Shown here piece by piece: positions 1 to 8,448 of a DNA stretch of 64,000 nt (positions are counted from its first letter, which is position 1; every line of letters starts with the position of its first letter). Both the position numbers and the translations under genes were made by a program. The stretch covers positions 372,001 through 436,000 of the forward strand of contig NZ_CZRP01000011.1 of the NCBI RefSeq assembly GCF_001458115.1, read 5' to 3'. A model generated the notes under the pieces. It saw only the letters and a program-made list of their open reading frames with translations, searched no databases and had not been told where the DNA came from. This DNA is from Gracilibacillus massiliensis (GTDB lineage: Bacteria > Bacillota > Bacilli > Bacillales > Amphibacillaceae).

Positions 1-5
1 TAATC

Positions 6-47
6 TTTGTTTATTGACTAGACAAACTTTGCGAGAGTTGATATAAT
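6..47 (+). promoter_or_regulatory. xylA promoter with XylR-like operator
   Basis: A -35-like TAGACA (19-24) and a -10 TATAAT (42-47) are 17 bp apart. Overlapping the -35 is an interrupted dyad, GTTTATTGACTAGACAAACT (9-28), resembling Bacillus XylR operators, which have GTTTGT/ACAAAC arms. A closely matching copy lies at 16670-16689. The XylR repressor gene is not in the window and may lie upstream. Promoter and operator are inferred from sequence only. Confidence 0.65.
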
Positions 48-95
48 AATCACGAAATCAATTAACCTAACAAGGTAATGTGGAGGTATGAATAA

Positions 96-1421
96 ATGAC
101 ATGGTTTGAAAACGTTAACAAGATTCAGTATGAAGGACCGCAGTCAAAAAATCCGTTAGCTTTTAAATTTTATAATCCAGAAGAGATCATTAACGGGAAA
201 TCAATGAAAGAATACTTACGTTACGGTGTTGCTTATTGGCACACGTTCACTGCTCCATTGGATGATCCATTTGGTTCAGGTACAGCACTTCGTAATTGGG
301 ACAAATATGATGGAATGGATCAGGCGAAAGCAAGAGTAGAAGCAGCTTTTGAATTCTTCGAAAAATTAGGTGCAGAGTATTTCTGTTTCCATGATGTAGA
401 TATCGCTCCTGAAGGTGATTCACTAAGAGAAACATATAAAAACCAAGACACGATTGTTTCTTTAATTAAGGATCATATGAAAGATAGCAACGTGAAATTA
501 CTTTGGAACACAGCGAATAACTTTACCAACCCTCGTTTTGTTCATGGGGCAGCATCTTCGAGCAATGCAGACGTATTCGCATATGCAGCAGCAAAAGTAA
601 AAAAACAATTAGAAATTGGTAAAGAGCTTGGTGGAGAAAACTATGTATTCTGGGGTGGTCGTGAAGGTTACGAAACATTACTTAATACAGATTTAGGTTT
701 AGAACAGGACAACCTAGGACGTTTCTTCCAAATGGCAGTTGACTATGCGAAAGAAATCGGCTTTGATGCACAGTTCTTAATTGAACCAAAACCGAAAGAG
801 CCAACTACGCACCAGTATGATTTTGATTCTCAGTCAACACATGCATTCCTATTGAAATATGGACTTGCTGATAAATTCAAGTTAAACATTGAAGCAAACC
901 ACGCAACACTTGCAGGTCATACATTCGAGCATGAACTACGTTATGCACGTGTCAACGGGCTATTAGGTTCTGTGGATGCGAATCAGGGTGACCCATTATT
1001 AGGATGGGATACAGATGAATTCCCGGCAGATATTTATTCGACAACACTTGCAATGTATGAAATTATCAAAAACGGTGGTCTTGGATCAGGTGGTTTAAAC
1101 TTTGATGCTAAAGCTCGTCGTGGCTCATTCGATCAAGATGATTTATTCCATGCACATATCGCTGGTATGGATCACTTTGCAGTAGGTTACAAAGTAGCTA
1201 GCCAATTAGTTGAAGATCGCGTTTTTGAAAATATTATCGATGATCGTTATGCAAGCTTTAAAGAAGGTATTGGTAAAGATATCGTAGAAGGAAAAGCGGA
1301 CTTCAAATCACTAGAAGAACATGCATTGAACCTGAAAGAAATCAAAAATAAATCAGGTCGCTTAGAAGTAATTAAAGCTACGATTAATCAATATTTATTA
1401 AATGCATATGCAGGTAAATAA
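96..1421 (+). CDS. xylA: Xylose isomerase
   Basis: Converts D-xylose to D-xylulose in the cytoplasm, the first step of bacterial xylose catabolism. The 441-residue length fits the longer class II xylose isomerases. Visible hallmarks are FHDVD with catalytic His99 and Asp102, the metal-binding [15 protein letters not shown] stretch starting at Glu230, and the [11 protein letters not shown] segment near the C-terminus. The ATG at 96 is preceded by GGAGG at 82-86 with 9 bases spacing. A perfect cre box lies within codons 4-9. The gene is followed by a 13-bp stem-loop and then xylB, so the two are probably co-transcribed, with xylA made in excess. Confidence 0.97.
   Translation: MTWFENVNKIQYEGPQSKNPLAFKFYNPEEIINGKSMKEYLRYGVAYWHTFTAPLDDPFGSGTALRNWDKYDGMDQAKARVEAAFEFFEKLGAEYFCFHDVDIAPEGDSLRETYKNQDTIVSLIKDHMKDSNVKLLWNTANNFTNPRFVHGAASSSNADVFAYAAAKVKKQLEIGKELGGENYVFWGGREGYETLLNTDLGLEQDNLGRFFQMAVDYAKEIGFDAQFLIEPKPKEPTTHQYDFDSQSTHAFLLKYGLADKFKLNIEANHATLAGHTFEHELRYARVNGLLGSVDANQGDPLLGWDTDEFPADIYSTTLAMYEIIKNGGLGSGGLNFDAKARRGSFDQDDLFHAHIAGMDHFAVGYKVASQLVEDRVFENIIDDRYASFKEGIGKDIVEGKADFKSLEEHALNLKEIKNKSGRLEVIKATINQYLLNAYAGK
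107..120 (+). promoter_or_regulatory. Catabolite-responsive element (cre) inside xylA
   Basis: TGAAAACGTTAACA matches the CcpA consensus TGWAANCGNTNWCA at all 14 positions. It lies just inside the xylA coding region, as in B. subtilis and B. megaterium, where a cre in the start of xylA mediates glucose repression. CcpA roadblock control is inferred from that precedent. Confidence 0.85.
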
Positions 1422-1429
1422 TTAAATTC

Positions 1430-1464
1430 TAGAAGACTTAGCTAAATCACGGCTAAGTCTTCTA
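1430..1464 (+). other. Stem-loop between xylA and xylB
   Basis: Perfect 13-bp inverted repeat, TAGAAGACTTAGC (1430-1442) and its complement (1452-1464), with a 9-base loop. No T-run follows, so it is not a standard intrinsic terminator. It more likely stabilises or processes the xylA 3' end, or partly attenuates into xylB. Confidence 0.7.
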
Positions 1465-1494
1465 ACTAATTAAAATGAAATGTGAGGTGTCACG

Positions 1495-2994
1495 ATGAGT
1501 TATGTGATTGGTGTCGATCTTGGAACAAGTGCCGTAAAGTTGTTATTAGTCAACAAATCAGGCGAAGTTGTTCAAGAAGTATCAAAAGACTATCCTTTAA
1601 TCCAAGAAAAAACAGGATATTCAGAACAAAAGCCTGAAGACTGGGTAGAGCAAACAGTAGCAGGTTTAAAAGAACTTGTGGAACAATTTAAGGGAAATGT
1701 TTCTGAAATTGAAGGGTTAAGTTTCTCTGGACAAATGCACGGATTAGTGTTGCTTGATGCTGATAATAAACCACTTCGTAATGCAATTCTGTGGAATGAT
1801 ACTCGTACAACTGCACAATGTAAAGAGATATATGACAAAGTAGGAAAGACTAAATTTATTGATATCACCAAAAATTTAGCACTAGAAGGTTTTACATTAC
1901 CTAAGATTTTATGGGTGAAAGAAAATGAAGCCGAACTATTCGCCAAAGCGAAAACATTTGTGTTGCCTAAAGATTATGTTCGCTATCGTTTGACCGAAAC
2001 CTTGCACATGGATTATTCCGATGCAGCAGGTACTAGCTTGTTAGATGTGGCTGAAAAAGAATGGAGTCAAGAAATTTGTGATTTATTAGATCTCCCTATT
2101 TCTATCTGCCCTCCATTAGTAGATTCACATGAAAATGTAGGTAAAATAACGTCAGCTATAGCTGAGCAAACAGGTCTATCATCAGACACCGATGTTTTTG
2201 CAGGTGGAGCTGATAATGCGTGTGGTGCGATTGGTTCAGGCATTTTATCAGAAGGGAAAACATTTGCGAGTATAGGTACATCTGGTGTTGTACTATCCTA
2301 TGAGCCAACTGGTGATAAAGATTACCAAGGGAAAGTACACTATTTCAACCATGGTGAAGAAAATGCTTATTATGCAATGGGTGTAACTCTAGCAGCTGGA
2401 CACAGCTTAAATTGGTTTAAGAGCACATTTGCTGCTGATAAAAGCTTTGAAGAACTTTTAGACGGAGTAGGTGAAGTACCAGTAGGTGCAAATGGTCTTC
2501 TTTTTACACCATATGTCGTAGGCGAGAGAACTCCGCATGCTGACTCACAAATTCGTGGTAGTTTTATTGGTATGGATAGCTCACATACGATCAAGGATTT
2601 TGCTCGTGCGGTATTAGAAGGGATTACTTTTTCTCTAAATGAATCGATTGCTATTTTCAGAGAAAATGGTAAACAAATTGATACGATTTACTCTATTGGT
2701 GGAGGAGCGAAAAACCCTGATTGGTTACAAATGCAAGCAGATATTTTTAATGCTAACATCGTAAAGCTAAAGAGTGAGCAAGGTCCTGGAATGGGTGCTG
2801 CTATGCTAGCGGCATTTGGATCTGGATGGTTTCGTTCACTAAAAGACTGCGCAGATAACTTTTTAGAAGATGCCGAAACCTATCAACCAATTGCTACTAA
2901 TGTGGAGAAATATCAACAACTGTTTGATTTATACAAGAATGTTTATACAAAAACAAAAGAATTAAATCATGATTTGATGAAATTTCGTAAATAG
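1495..2994 (+). CDS. xylB: Xylulokinase
   Basis: Phosphorylates D-xylulose to xylulose 5-phosphate for the pentose phosphate pathway. It is a 499-residue FGGY-family kinase. The N-terminal ATP-binding motif GVDLGTSAVKLLLVN occupies about residues 6-20, followed by the sugar-binding SGQMHGLVLLD region. Further on are WNDTRT, the GGADNACGAIGSG motif and the C-terminal IGGGAKNPDWLQMQAD adenosine-binding region. A GTGAGG ribosome site precedes the ATG. It follows xylA by 73 bp containing a stem-loop and no recognisable promoter of its own, so it should share the xylose-inducible, cre-controlled transcript. Confidence 0.96.
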   Translation: MSYVIGVDLGTSAVKLLLVNKSGEVVQEVSKDYPLIQEKTGYSEQKPEDWVEQTVAGLKELVEQFKGNVSEIEGLSFSGQMHGLVLLDADNKPLRNAILWNDTRTTAQCKEIYDKVGKTKFIDITKNLALEGFTLPKILWVKENEAELFAKAKTFVLPKDYVRYRLTETLHMDYSDAAGTSLLDVAEKEWSQEICDLLDLPISICPPLVDSHENVGKITSAIAEQTGLSSDTDVFAGGADNACGAIGSGILSEGKTFASIGTSGVVLSYEPTGDKDYQGKVHYFNHGEENAYYAMGVTLAAGHSLNWFKSTFAADKSFEELLDGVGEVPVGANGLLFTPYVVGERTPHADSQIRGSFIGMDSSHTIKDFARAVLEGITFSLNESIAIFRENGKQIDTIYSIGGGAKNPDWLQMQADIFNANIVKLKSEQGPGMGAAMLAAFGSGWFRSLKDCADNFLEDAETYQPIATNVEKYQQLFDLYKNVYTKTKELNHDLMKFRK

Positions 2995-3002
2995 AAAATA
3001 CA

Positions 3003-3038
3003 AAGAGGGTATTGCCAAAGATCTTGGAATATCCTCTT
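3003..3038 (+). terminator. Terminator-like hairpin after xylB
   Basis: AAGAGGGTATT (3003-3013) pairs with AATATCCTCTT (3028-3038), one pair being G-U, with an inner CCAA/TTGG extension. The following CTTCATCTTTGTTATT is T-rich but broken, so this is a weak terminator or attenuator. Confidence 0.5.
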
Positions 3039-3112
3039 CATCTTTGTTATTCTACAGTAGTAAGTTAAAATGTAAGGGTTTTCTCTAAAAACAAATGAAA
3101 GGGACGAATGGA

Positions 3113-4264
3113 ATGTTAAATGTAGCTATTGTTGGTACAGGTGCTATCTGTCCTTCACATGTAAAGGGTTACTTGGGTTTTTCGAGTAAGTGTAAGATTG
3201 TCGCATTATGTGATATTTACCCGGATAAAGCACAAAAATTAAAGGAAGATTTTCATCTAGATGTCAACATTTATGATAATTATCAAGATCTCCTGGAGAA
3301 GGAAGAGGTAGATTTAATTTCGATTTGTACCCCACCTTACACACATGCTGAAATTGCGATTGGATCGTTGAATGCAGGAAAACATGTTTTAGTCGAAAAA
3401 CCTATGGCTTCTTCACTTGAAGAATGCGATGCGATGAATGAAGCAGCTGCTAGAAATGATAAACTATTATCGGTAGTCGCTCAAAATCGGTTCACAACAC
3501 CGATGATGAACTTAAAAAAAGTGTTGGATACAGATTTGATCGGTAATATTTTGCATACACAGGTTGATTCGTTTTGGTGGAGGGGTCATAGCTACTATGA
3601 TTTATGGTGGCGTGGAACATGGGAAAAAGAAGGTGGTGGCTGTACTCTAAATCATGCCGTCCATCATATCGATATTTTCCAGTGGATGAGAGGGGTACCG
3701 ACAGAAGTGACGGCTGTGACAAGCAATACTGCACATGATAACGCAGAAGTCGAAGATATTTCAATTGCGATTGCTCGTTACCCCGACGGCAGTTTGGCTC
3801 AAATCACCAGTTCGGTTGTCCACCATGGGGAAGAACAACAACTTATTTTTCAAGGTGAGAAGGCACGCGTGTCTGTTCCTTGGAAGGTAAAAGCATCCAT
3901 TTCTCAGGAAAATGGCTTTCCCGAAAATAATTCTGAACTTGAGCAAAGATTAACAGAAGTGTTTGAAGAGCAACCTGACCTTGAATATGAAGGCCATCCA
4001 GGTCATATTAATAATATGATAGATGCGATAAACGAAAAAGCGAAGTTGCTAGTAGATGGCATTCAAGGCCGGCAAACCTTGGAACTAATTACAGCCATTT
4101 ATCAATCTGCTAACACAAAAAAGACAGTATCTTTACCTTTGACAGAAAAAAGTCCTTTTTACACGAGAGAGGGAATCTTATCGACGGTTGATCACTTTTA
4201 TGAGAAGGGTAAATCTGTAGAGAATTTCTCAAGCAATAACATTACAACAGGTGGAAAGTACTAA
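3113..4264 (+). CDS. Gfo/Idh/MocA family oxidoreductase
   Basis: A 383-residue NAD(P)-dependent sugar or inositol dehydrogenase-like protein; substrate unknown. The N-terminal Rossmann fold starts VAIVGTGAICPSH, followed by the family EKP motif in VLVEKPMASS, with a C-terminal alpha/beta domain containing the HHIDIFQWMRG segment. I place the start at 3113 because AAAGGG (3098-3103) is spaced correctly for it, while the earlier ATG at 3095 has no ribosome site. It follows xylB and ends at a strong terminator. Such proteins are frequent in hemicellulose loci and may oxidise or epimerise released sugars; the specific role is inference. Confidence 0.85.
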   Translation: MLNVAIVGTGAICPSHVKGYLGFSSKCKIVALCDIYPDKAQKLKEDFHLDVNIYDNYQDLLEKEEVDLISICTPPYTHAEIAIGSLNAGKHVLVEKPMASSLEECDAMNEAAARNDKLLSVVAQNRFTTPMMNLKKVLDTDLIGNILHTQVDSFWWRGHSYYDLWWRGTWEKEGGGCTLNHAVHHIDIFQWMRGVPTEVTAVTSNTAHDNAEVEDISIAIARYPDGSLAQITSSVVHHGEEQQLIFQGEKARVSVPWKVKASISQENGFPENNSELEQRLTEVFEEQPDLEYEGHPGHINNMIDAINEKAKLLVDGIQGRQTLELITAIYQSANTKKTVSLPLTEKSPFYTREGILSTVDHFYEKGKSVENFSSNNITTGGKY

Positions 4265-4309
4265 ATCAACTATGAGACTATGGAAGACGCGAATGCTTAA
4301 AACTACAAT

Positions 4310-4344
4310 CCGAGCGATTAGAAGTTTGAATCGCTCGGCTTTTT
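4310..4344 (+). terminator. Intrinsic terminator after the oxidoreductase gene
   Basis: CCGAGCGATT (4310-4319) pairs perfectly with AATCGCTCGG (4329-4338) and is followed by CTTTTT. It ends the xylAB-oxidoreductase transcription unit. Confidence 0.85.
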
Positions 4345-4356
4345 CAGTTCTAAGCA

Positions 4357-4870
4357 AGGAAAGTATATAATCCGCGGTATCAAGGCATTTTTATCAAAGT
4401 AGTCATTTTCAAATGTAGTGTATGTTAATCCATCGCTCCGGCTGTCCACTTCCCTTTCCATGGCGTTTTCCCCTCAGCTAACTTTTTCGAGCACAAACCG
4501 CTCAAAAAAGTGGATCTTCAGGGAAAACAGATGCCACAGGAGTGGAAGCGGACGGCCTACGCTATAAAGTAGTTCTACAACGTTTGTGACAGCTAACTTG
4601 ACGAAGCTTATTAACAATATGAAATAAAAGTCGCGATATCACTACTTACACTCATTGTAGCGCATCATTTAGCGCAGGCGGCCACTTCGACTCCTAAGGG
4701 ATCAGCGTGGTCTGAAGATCCACTTTTGTAAAGTGAACTTCTTTACAAAAGTTAGCTGAAGACACGCCCCTTGGAAAGCGAAGTGGGCAAGCCGAAGCGG
4801 GTTTTAAATCTATTATCCATTTCAAAATTATTACTAAAAGGAACGGGCGGGCTTTCCCGGTTTTTCTTAT
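4357..4870. repeat. Palindromic mosaic repeat, copy A
   Basis: Fills the gene-free gap between two convergent genes. It is a large imperfect palindrome: the left arm contains GCTAACTTTTT, a hairpin and AAAAAGTGGATC, and the right arm the inverted form GATCCACTTTT, a different hairpin and AAAAGTTAGC. A centre of about 100 bp between TCTACAA and TTGTAG separates the arms. Near-identical to copy E (60220-60786) and related to copies B, C, D and F. No real coding potential was seen. Boundaries are approximate. Confidence 0.8.
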
Positions 4871-4890
4871 TTAAATATAATGTTGACTTA

Positions 4891-6030
4891 CTACTGGGGC
4901 TTCCATATTTTAAAATTACCACTAAGCGCCAGCAAGCTAAAGAAGTATAAGCAGTTGTCGTAATACCTTCTATTACCAGTTCTCACTGGAGTATTCCAAA
5001 ATAAATCAACGCATTTTTTTGCGTTTTCTCCACTTGTAGACAATGACGCCATCGCATTTGTGGCAATTAGACCAACAGGATGGAGAGACTTTTCCTCAAA
5101 AGGTTCACCTGCAATATCGTATCGGCGAAAATCTTCTGGATTTTTATCTGCAAAAAAAGCTTGCAATTTTTCATTGACGACTACTGGACAGGAGTTATCA
5201 TGAAACCATTCATAATCTAAGGCAATATTACAAGCCACACGATAAGAATCACTGAAAAAATGACCAAATCCTCTTATATGATTCGGAGTACCATCATAAA
5301 ATGCATATTCAGGTGACAAACCTGTTATTGGGTGGGCAGCTTTCGCAATGTAATGCCTACTAGCCTCCGCTGCTTCTTTCCAAAAAGTACGATCTTCCTC
5401 ATAACTCCATAATGCAAAAAGTTCATAGAAATGAGGAATATGATAGGATGGATCAGAAAATTCCACACTTGGAACAAACTTAATTAATTTATTATCAGGG
5501 TTCCACATCGGATAGCCATCATTATTTTCTCCTTTATGTACACAATTATGGAGCAAATCCTTGGCATGTTTACTATATTGATAGATACCTTCACCATCTC
5601 CCCAGCGATTTGAGGCAAAAAACAGTGCCATGGCAAAATACTCTTCGCCATCTGGAGCAGGGCCATATGCGTTTTTAGTACCATCTGGTGCACAAGACCA
5701 GGCAAAATAACCGGCATTTTCTCCCTCCTCCATATACATATACTTCATCGACCAATTCCAAATTCTATCGAAGATGTCTTTCTCATCCATTTGCACTGCC
5801 ATCATCATCCCGTACGACATGCCCTCCGTACGTACATCATCGTTTCCTGTATCAAGCATGTACCCTAAATCATTTCCAACCTCATAATAGATTTTTGTAT
5901 CGGGATGGTCGGAATGAAATAACATCTCCCAGGTTTGTTTTACCTTAGTATCGATCTCTGTTTGATCATAACCGTATTCTAATAATAAATTCCGGTAATG
6001 GTTACTGTGAAATGCTGACAATTTTTTCAT
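4891..6030 (-). CDS. GH8 reducing-end xylose-releasing exo-oligoxylanase (Rex)
   Basis: A 379-residue glycoside hydrolase family 8 enzyme without a signal peptide, so cytoplasmic. Family precedent is B. halodurans Rex (BH2105), which releases xylose from the reducing end of xylo-oligosaccharides. The proposed catalytic acid is Glu69 in RTEGMSYGM and the proposed base is Asp261 in FFSDSYR, both close to the Rex positions. A near-perfect AAAGGAGG ribosome site precedes the start. It is divergent from the DUF624/YesN/YesM operon, so the 187-bp gap must hold promoters for both directions. It probably degrades oligosaccharides brought in by the neighbouring importers. Confidence 0.92.
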   Translation of the reverse strand: MKKLSAFHSNHYRNLLLEYGYDQTEIDTKVKQTWEMLFHSDHPDTKIYYEVGNDLGYMLDTGNDDVRTEGMSYGMMMAVQMDEKDIFDRIWNWSMKYMYMEEGENAGYFAWSCAPDGTKNAYGPAPDGEEYFAMALFFASNRWGDGEGIYQYSKHAKDLLHNCVHKGENNDGYPMWNPDNKLIKFVPSVEFSDPSYHIPHFYELFALWSYEEDRTFWKEAAEASRHYIAKAAHPITGLSPEYAFYDGTPNHIRGFGHFFSDSYRVACNIALDYEWFHDNSCPVVVNEKLQAFFADKNPEDFRRYDIAGEPFEEKSLHPVGLIATNAMASLSTSGENAKKCVDLFWNTPVRTGNRRYYDNCLYFFSLLALSGNFKIWKPQ

Positions 6031-6140
6031 GAATATCCTCCTTTAGGTTCTCAAAATAGATCTGTGATGATATAATAAATACTGTCATACTAGTTCGAAA
6101 AGGAAATTAACATATGCCCTTTTTTTCTTTCCACATATAG

Positions 6141-6210
6141 TATAATATAAAAAGTATGTCCGATGAATAAACAAAGTAAATTTTTTTCTTTAAAAAGTAA
6201 AGCGTTTACA
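6141..6210 (+). promoter_or_regulatory. Promoter -10 and cre-like site upstream of the DUF624 gene
   Basis: TATAAT at 6141-6146 is a good -10, but no clear -35 lies 17 bp upstream. GTAAAGCGTTTACA at 6197-6210 matches 12 of 14 cre consensus positions and sits between the -10 and the ribosome site, where CcpA could block transcription. Assignment is inference. Confidence 0.45.
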
Positions 6211-6229
6211 TGAAGGGGTGGGTTATTTA

Positions 6230-6898
6230 ATGAAATCAGCAAATACAAATGGTTTTTATAAATTTTTAGAATGGTTAATGTGGATCATGTATCTTAATTT
6301 ACTTTGGATTATCTCTACATTAGCTGGATTAATTATTTTCGGTTTATTTCCAGCCACCATGGCATTAACCACAACCATAAGAGAATGGCATGTACATGAG
6401 GAAATTTCTTTCCATAAATCGTTTCTAAAAGCTTATAAGCATTATTTTATAAAATCGAATTTATTTGGACTTCTATTTTTGGTGGCAGGGTATATTTTAT
6501 TTGTTGATTTACAATGGATATTACAAAATACTAGCACCTTCCAATTTTTATTCTTAGTTGTATTGTGTGTTGTGGCCTTTATCTATCTAATTACAATAAT
6601 GTATACGTTTCCAGTTATGGCGCATTTTGATTTAAGTATTGGTCAGGTAATGAAGCATGCAATTGTTATTGGTGTTTTTAGTCCATTAGTTACCCTTGGT
6701 ATTGGGATATCATTGATTTTGCTTTATTATCTATGGAGCTTTATTCCAGGTCTTTTGCCGGTAATCGGTGTCAGTTTACCTATTTATATTATTACAAGAT
6801 TATCGATTATGGCATTTGAACGATTTGAAGTGAAACAACAGAGATTGTTAGAAACAGAAAATAACTCTTTAAAGAAAGGGGAACAAGGACATGTATAA
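6230..6898 (+). CDS. DUF624 (YesL-like) membrane protein
   Basis: A 222-residue integral membrane protein with about five hydrophobic segments, beginning around residues 15-37. It resembles B. subtilis YesL, a DUF624 protein recurrently encoded next to YesM/YesN and Lpl-type sugar importers; its molecular function is unknown. I choose the ATG at 6230, preceded by AAGGGGTGGG at 6213-6222, over a GTG at 6218. Its stop overlaps the start of the response regulator by 8 bases, indicating translational coupling. Two further DUF624 genes occur in this window at 21618 and 60868. Confidence 0.85.
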   Translation: MKSANTNGFYKFLEWLMWIMYLNLLWIISTLAGLIIFGLFPATMALTTTIREWHVHEEISFHKSFLKAYKHYFIKSNLFGLLFLVAGYILFVDLQWILQNTSTFQFLFLVVLCVVAFIYLITIMYTFPVMAHFDLSIGQVMKHAIVIGVFSPLVTLGIGISLILLYYLWSFIPGLLPVIGVSLPIYIITRLSIMAFERFEVKQQRLLETENNSLKKGEQGHV

Positions 6899-8438
6899 GG
6901 TGTATTTAGTGGATGATGATGTGTATGTTAGAAAAGGGATTAAAACATTGATAGATTGGGAAACTTATGGCTTTACTATTTGTGGCGAAGCTGATAATGG
7001 AGAAGATGCCTTAGCGGATATACAACAGTTACAGCCAGAGCTTGTTTTAACCGACATTAGAATGCCTGTTCTTGATGGCTTAGATCTCATTAAATATACG
7101 AAAGAGTCATTGACGTATTCACCTTATTTTATCGTAATTAGTGGCTATACGGACTTTAAGTATGCTCAGCGTGCTCTAAGGTATGGTGTGAAAGATTTTA
7201 TTCTAAAACCTGTCGATCAAGAAGAAATTCATCAAACATTAGAACGAGTAGCGACAACTATCCAAAAGGACTGTGAGTCTCGACATCTTCAAGATAAAAT
7301 GGAAGCAATGACAGAAATGAAAAAGATAATATTTGACGAATCGTGCAAAAAGGACAAAAATTACCAACACCCCTTTTTTTCAGCAGAGACGTATACGTTT
7401 TTGAAAGCTGAATTTAACAGCATGGGAATCGACTACCAAAGTTGCTTCACCGCTATTGAGAACGAATTATTAACATTAGAAGGGCAAGAACATTATATTT
7501 GGTTTGAAGATAATGTGAATTGCTTTGGACTGGTAATAAATGATCTTTTTTTAAAAGCAAACAAACTCACCTTAGAACAATTCCTGATTCAACAATATAA
7601 TACGTATACGACAAAATTAGAGTTGAATATTAACTTGTATAGTGGAAATACAGTAAACGGAATTGATGGATTAGCTACATCCTACAAATCAGCCAAAAAG
7701 TGTGTGCAATTTAAATATCTGTTAAATAAGCAAATTATTACATCTAAAATGATAGAGGAAAAAGATGTATATTTTATTGACCTTGATCAGTCCTACTATG
7801 ACGATATGCTTGAATTTATTGAAGAGAATAGTCAAAGAAAAATCGAAGAACAGTTAACCAAAATGATAGAAGCATGTACTGAGTTGAATTTTGCTAAAGA
7901 TGCCTTTCGTACAGTTGTGAACCGATTGAATCATAAAATATTAAAATCGATAAAAGAAGTGGATGGAGATGAACAAGAGATTTCAACATTAAAAGAAATG
8001 TTAGAGTGGGAAGAAGTTTCACTGACTTTAGGTCAATTAACAGAATTATGGTTGCAATTTATAAAAGAAGCCACTTTATTATTAGCAAACTTAAATCATA
8101 ATAATATGAAGGGAACGATCCATCAAATAAAGAAGTATATTCATTCGCATTTCGATCAACCAATTACGTTGAAGTCTATTGCTACTACATTTTATATGAA
8201 TCCCGTCTATATGGGACAACTATTTAAAAAAACGTATGGCATCTATTTTAAAGATTATATACTAAAAGTACGAATGGATGAGGCGAAGAAACTATTAAGA
8301 AAAACAGACCTGAAAGTATATGAAGTAGCGGAAAAAGTAGGTTTTACGAATCCAGACTATTTTGTTACACAGTTTGAGAAAAATGTCGGCACTACCCCTT
8401 CACAGTACCGGAAAAAATTAATGGAACAGATAAGTTAG
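6891..8438 (+). CDS. YesN-type response regulator with AraC DNA-binding domain
   Basis: A 515-residue two-component regulator. The receiver domain covers about residues 1-120, with phosphoacceptor Asp55 in LTDIRMP and the conserved Lys in FILKPVD. A long middle region follows. The AraC/XylS double helix-turn-helix occupies about residues 408-512, ending in VAEKVGFTNPDYFVTQFEK. It overlaps the DUF624 gene and is followed after 10 bp by its histidine kinase. By YesM/YesN precedent it should activate the adjacent importer operon (10477-15271) in response to an external sugar; the ligand is not known. Confidence 0.93.
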   Translation: MYKVYLVDDDVYVRKGIKTLIDWETYGFTICGEADNGEDALADIQQLQPELVLTDIRMPVLDGLDLIKYTKESLTYSPYFIVISGYTDFKYAQRALRYGVKDFILKPVDQEEIHQTLERVATTIQKDCESRHLQDKMEAMTEMKKIIFDESCKKDKNYQHPFFSAETYTFLKAEFNSMGIDYQSCFTAIENELLTLEGQEHYIWFEDNVNCFGLVINDLFLKANKLTLEQFLIQQYNTYTTKLELNINLYSGNTVNGIDGLATSYKSAKKCVQFKYLLNKQIITSKMIEEKDVYFIDLDQSYYDDMLEFIEENSQRKIEEQLTKMIEACTELNFAKDAFRTVVNRLNHKILKSIKEVDGDEQEISTLKEMLEWEEVSLTLGQLTELWLQFIKEATLLLANLNHNNMKGTIHQIKKYIHSHFDQPITLKSIATTFYMNPVYMGQLFKKTYGIYFKDYILKVRMDEAKKLLRKTDLKVYEVAEKVGFTNPDYFVTQFEKNVGTTPSQYRKKLMEQIS

Positions 8439-8448
8439 AAGGTAGTAT

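Noticed and set aside
4357-4870. Interpreting copy A as an insertion sequence
   Set aside because: There is no transposase frame, no clear short terminal inverted repeat with target duplication, and the whole unit is palindromic; recorded as a repeat family instead.
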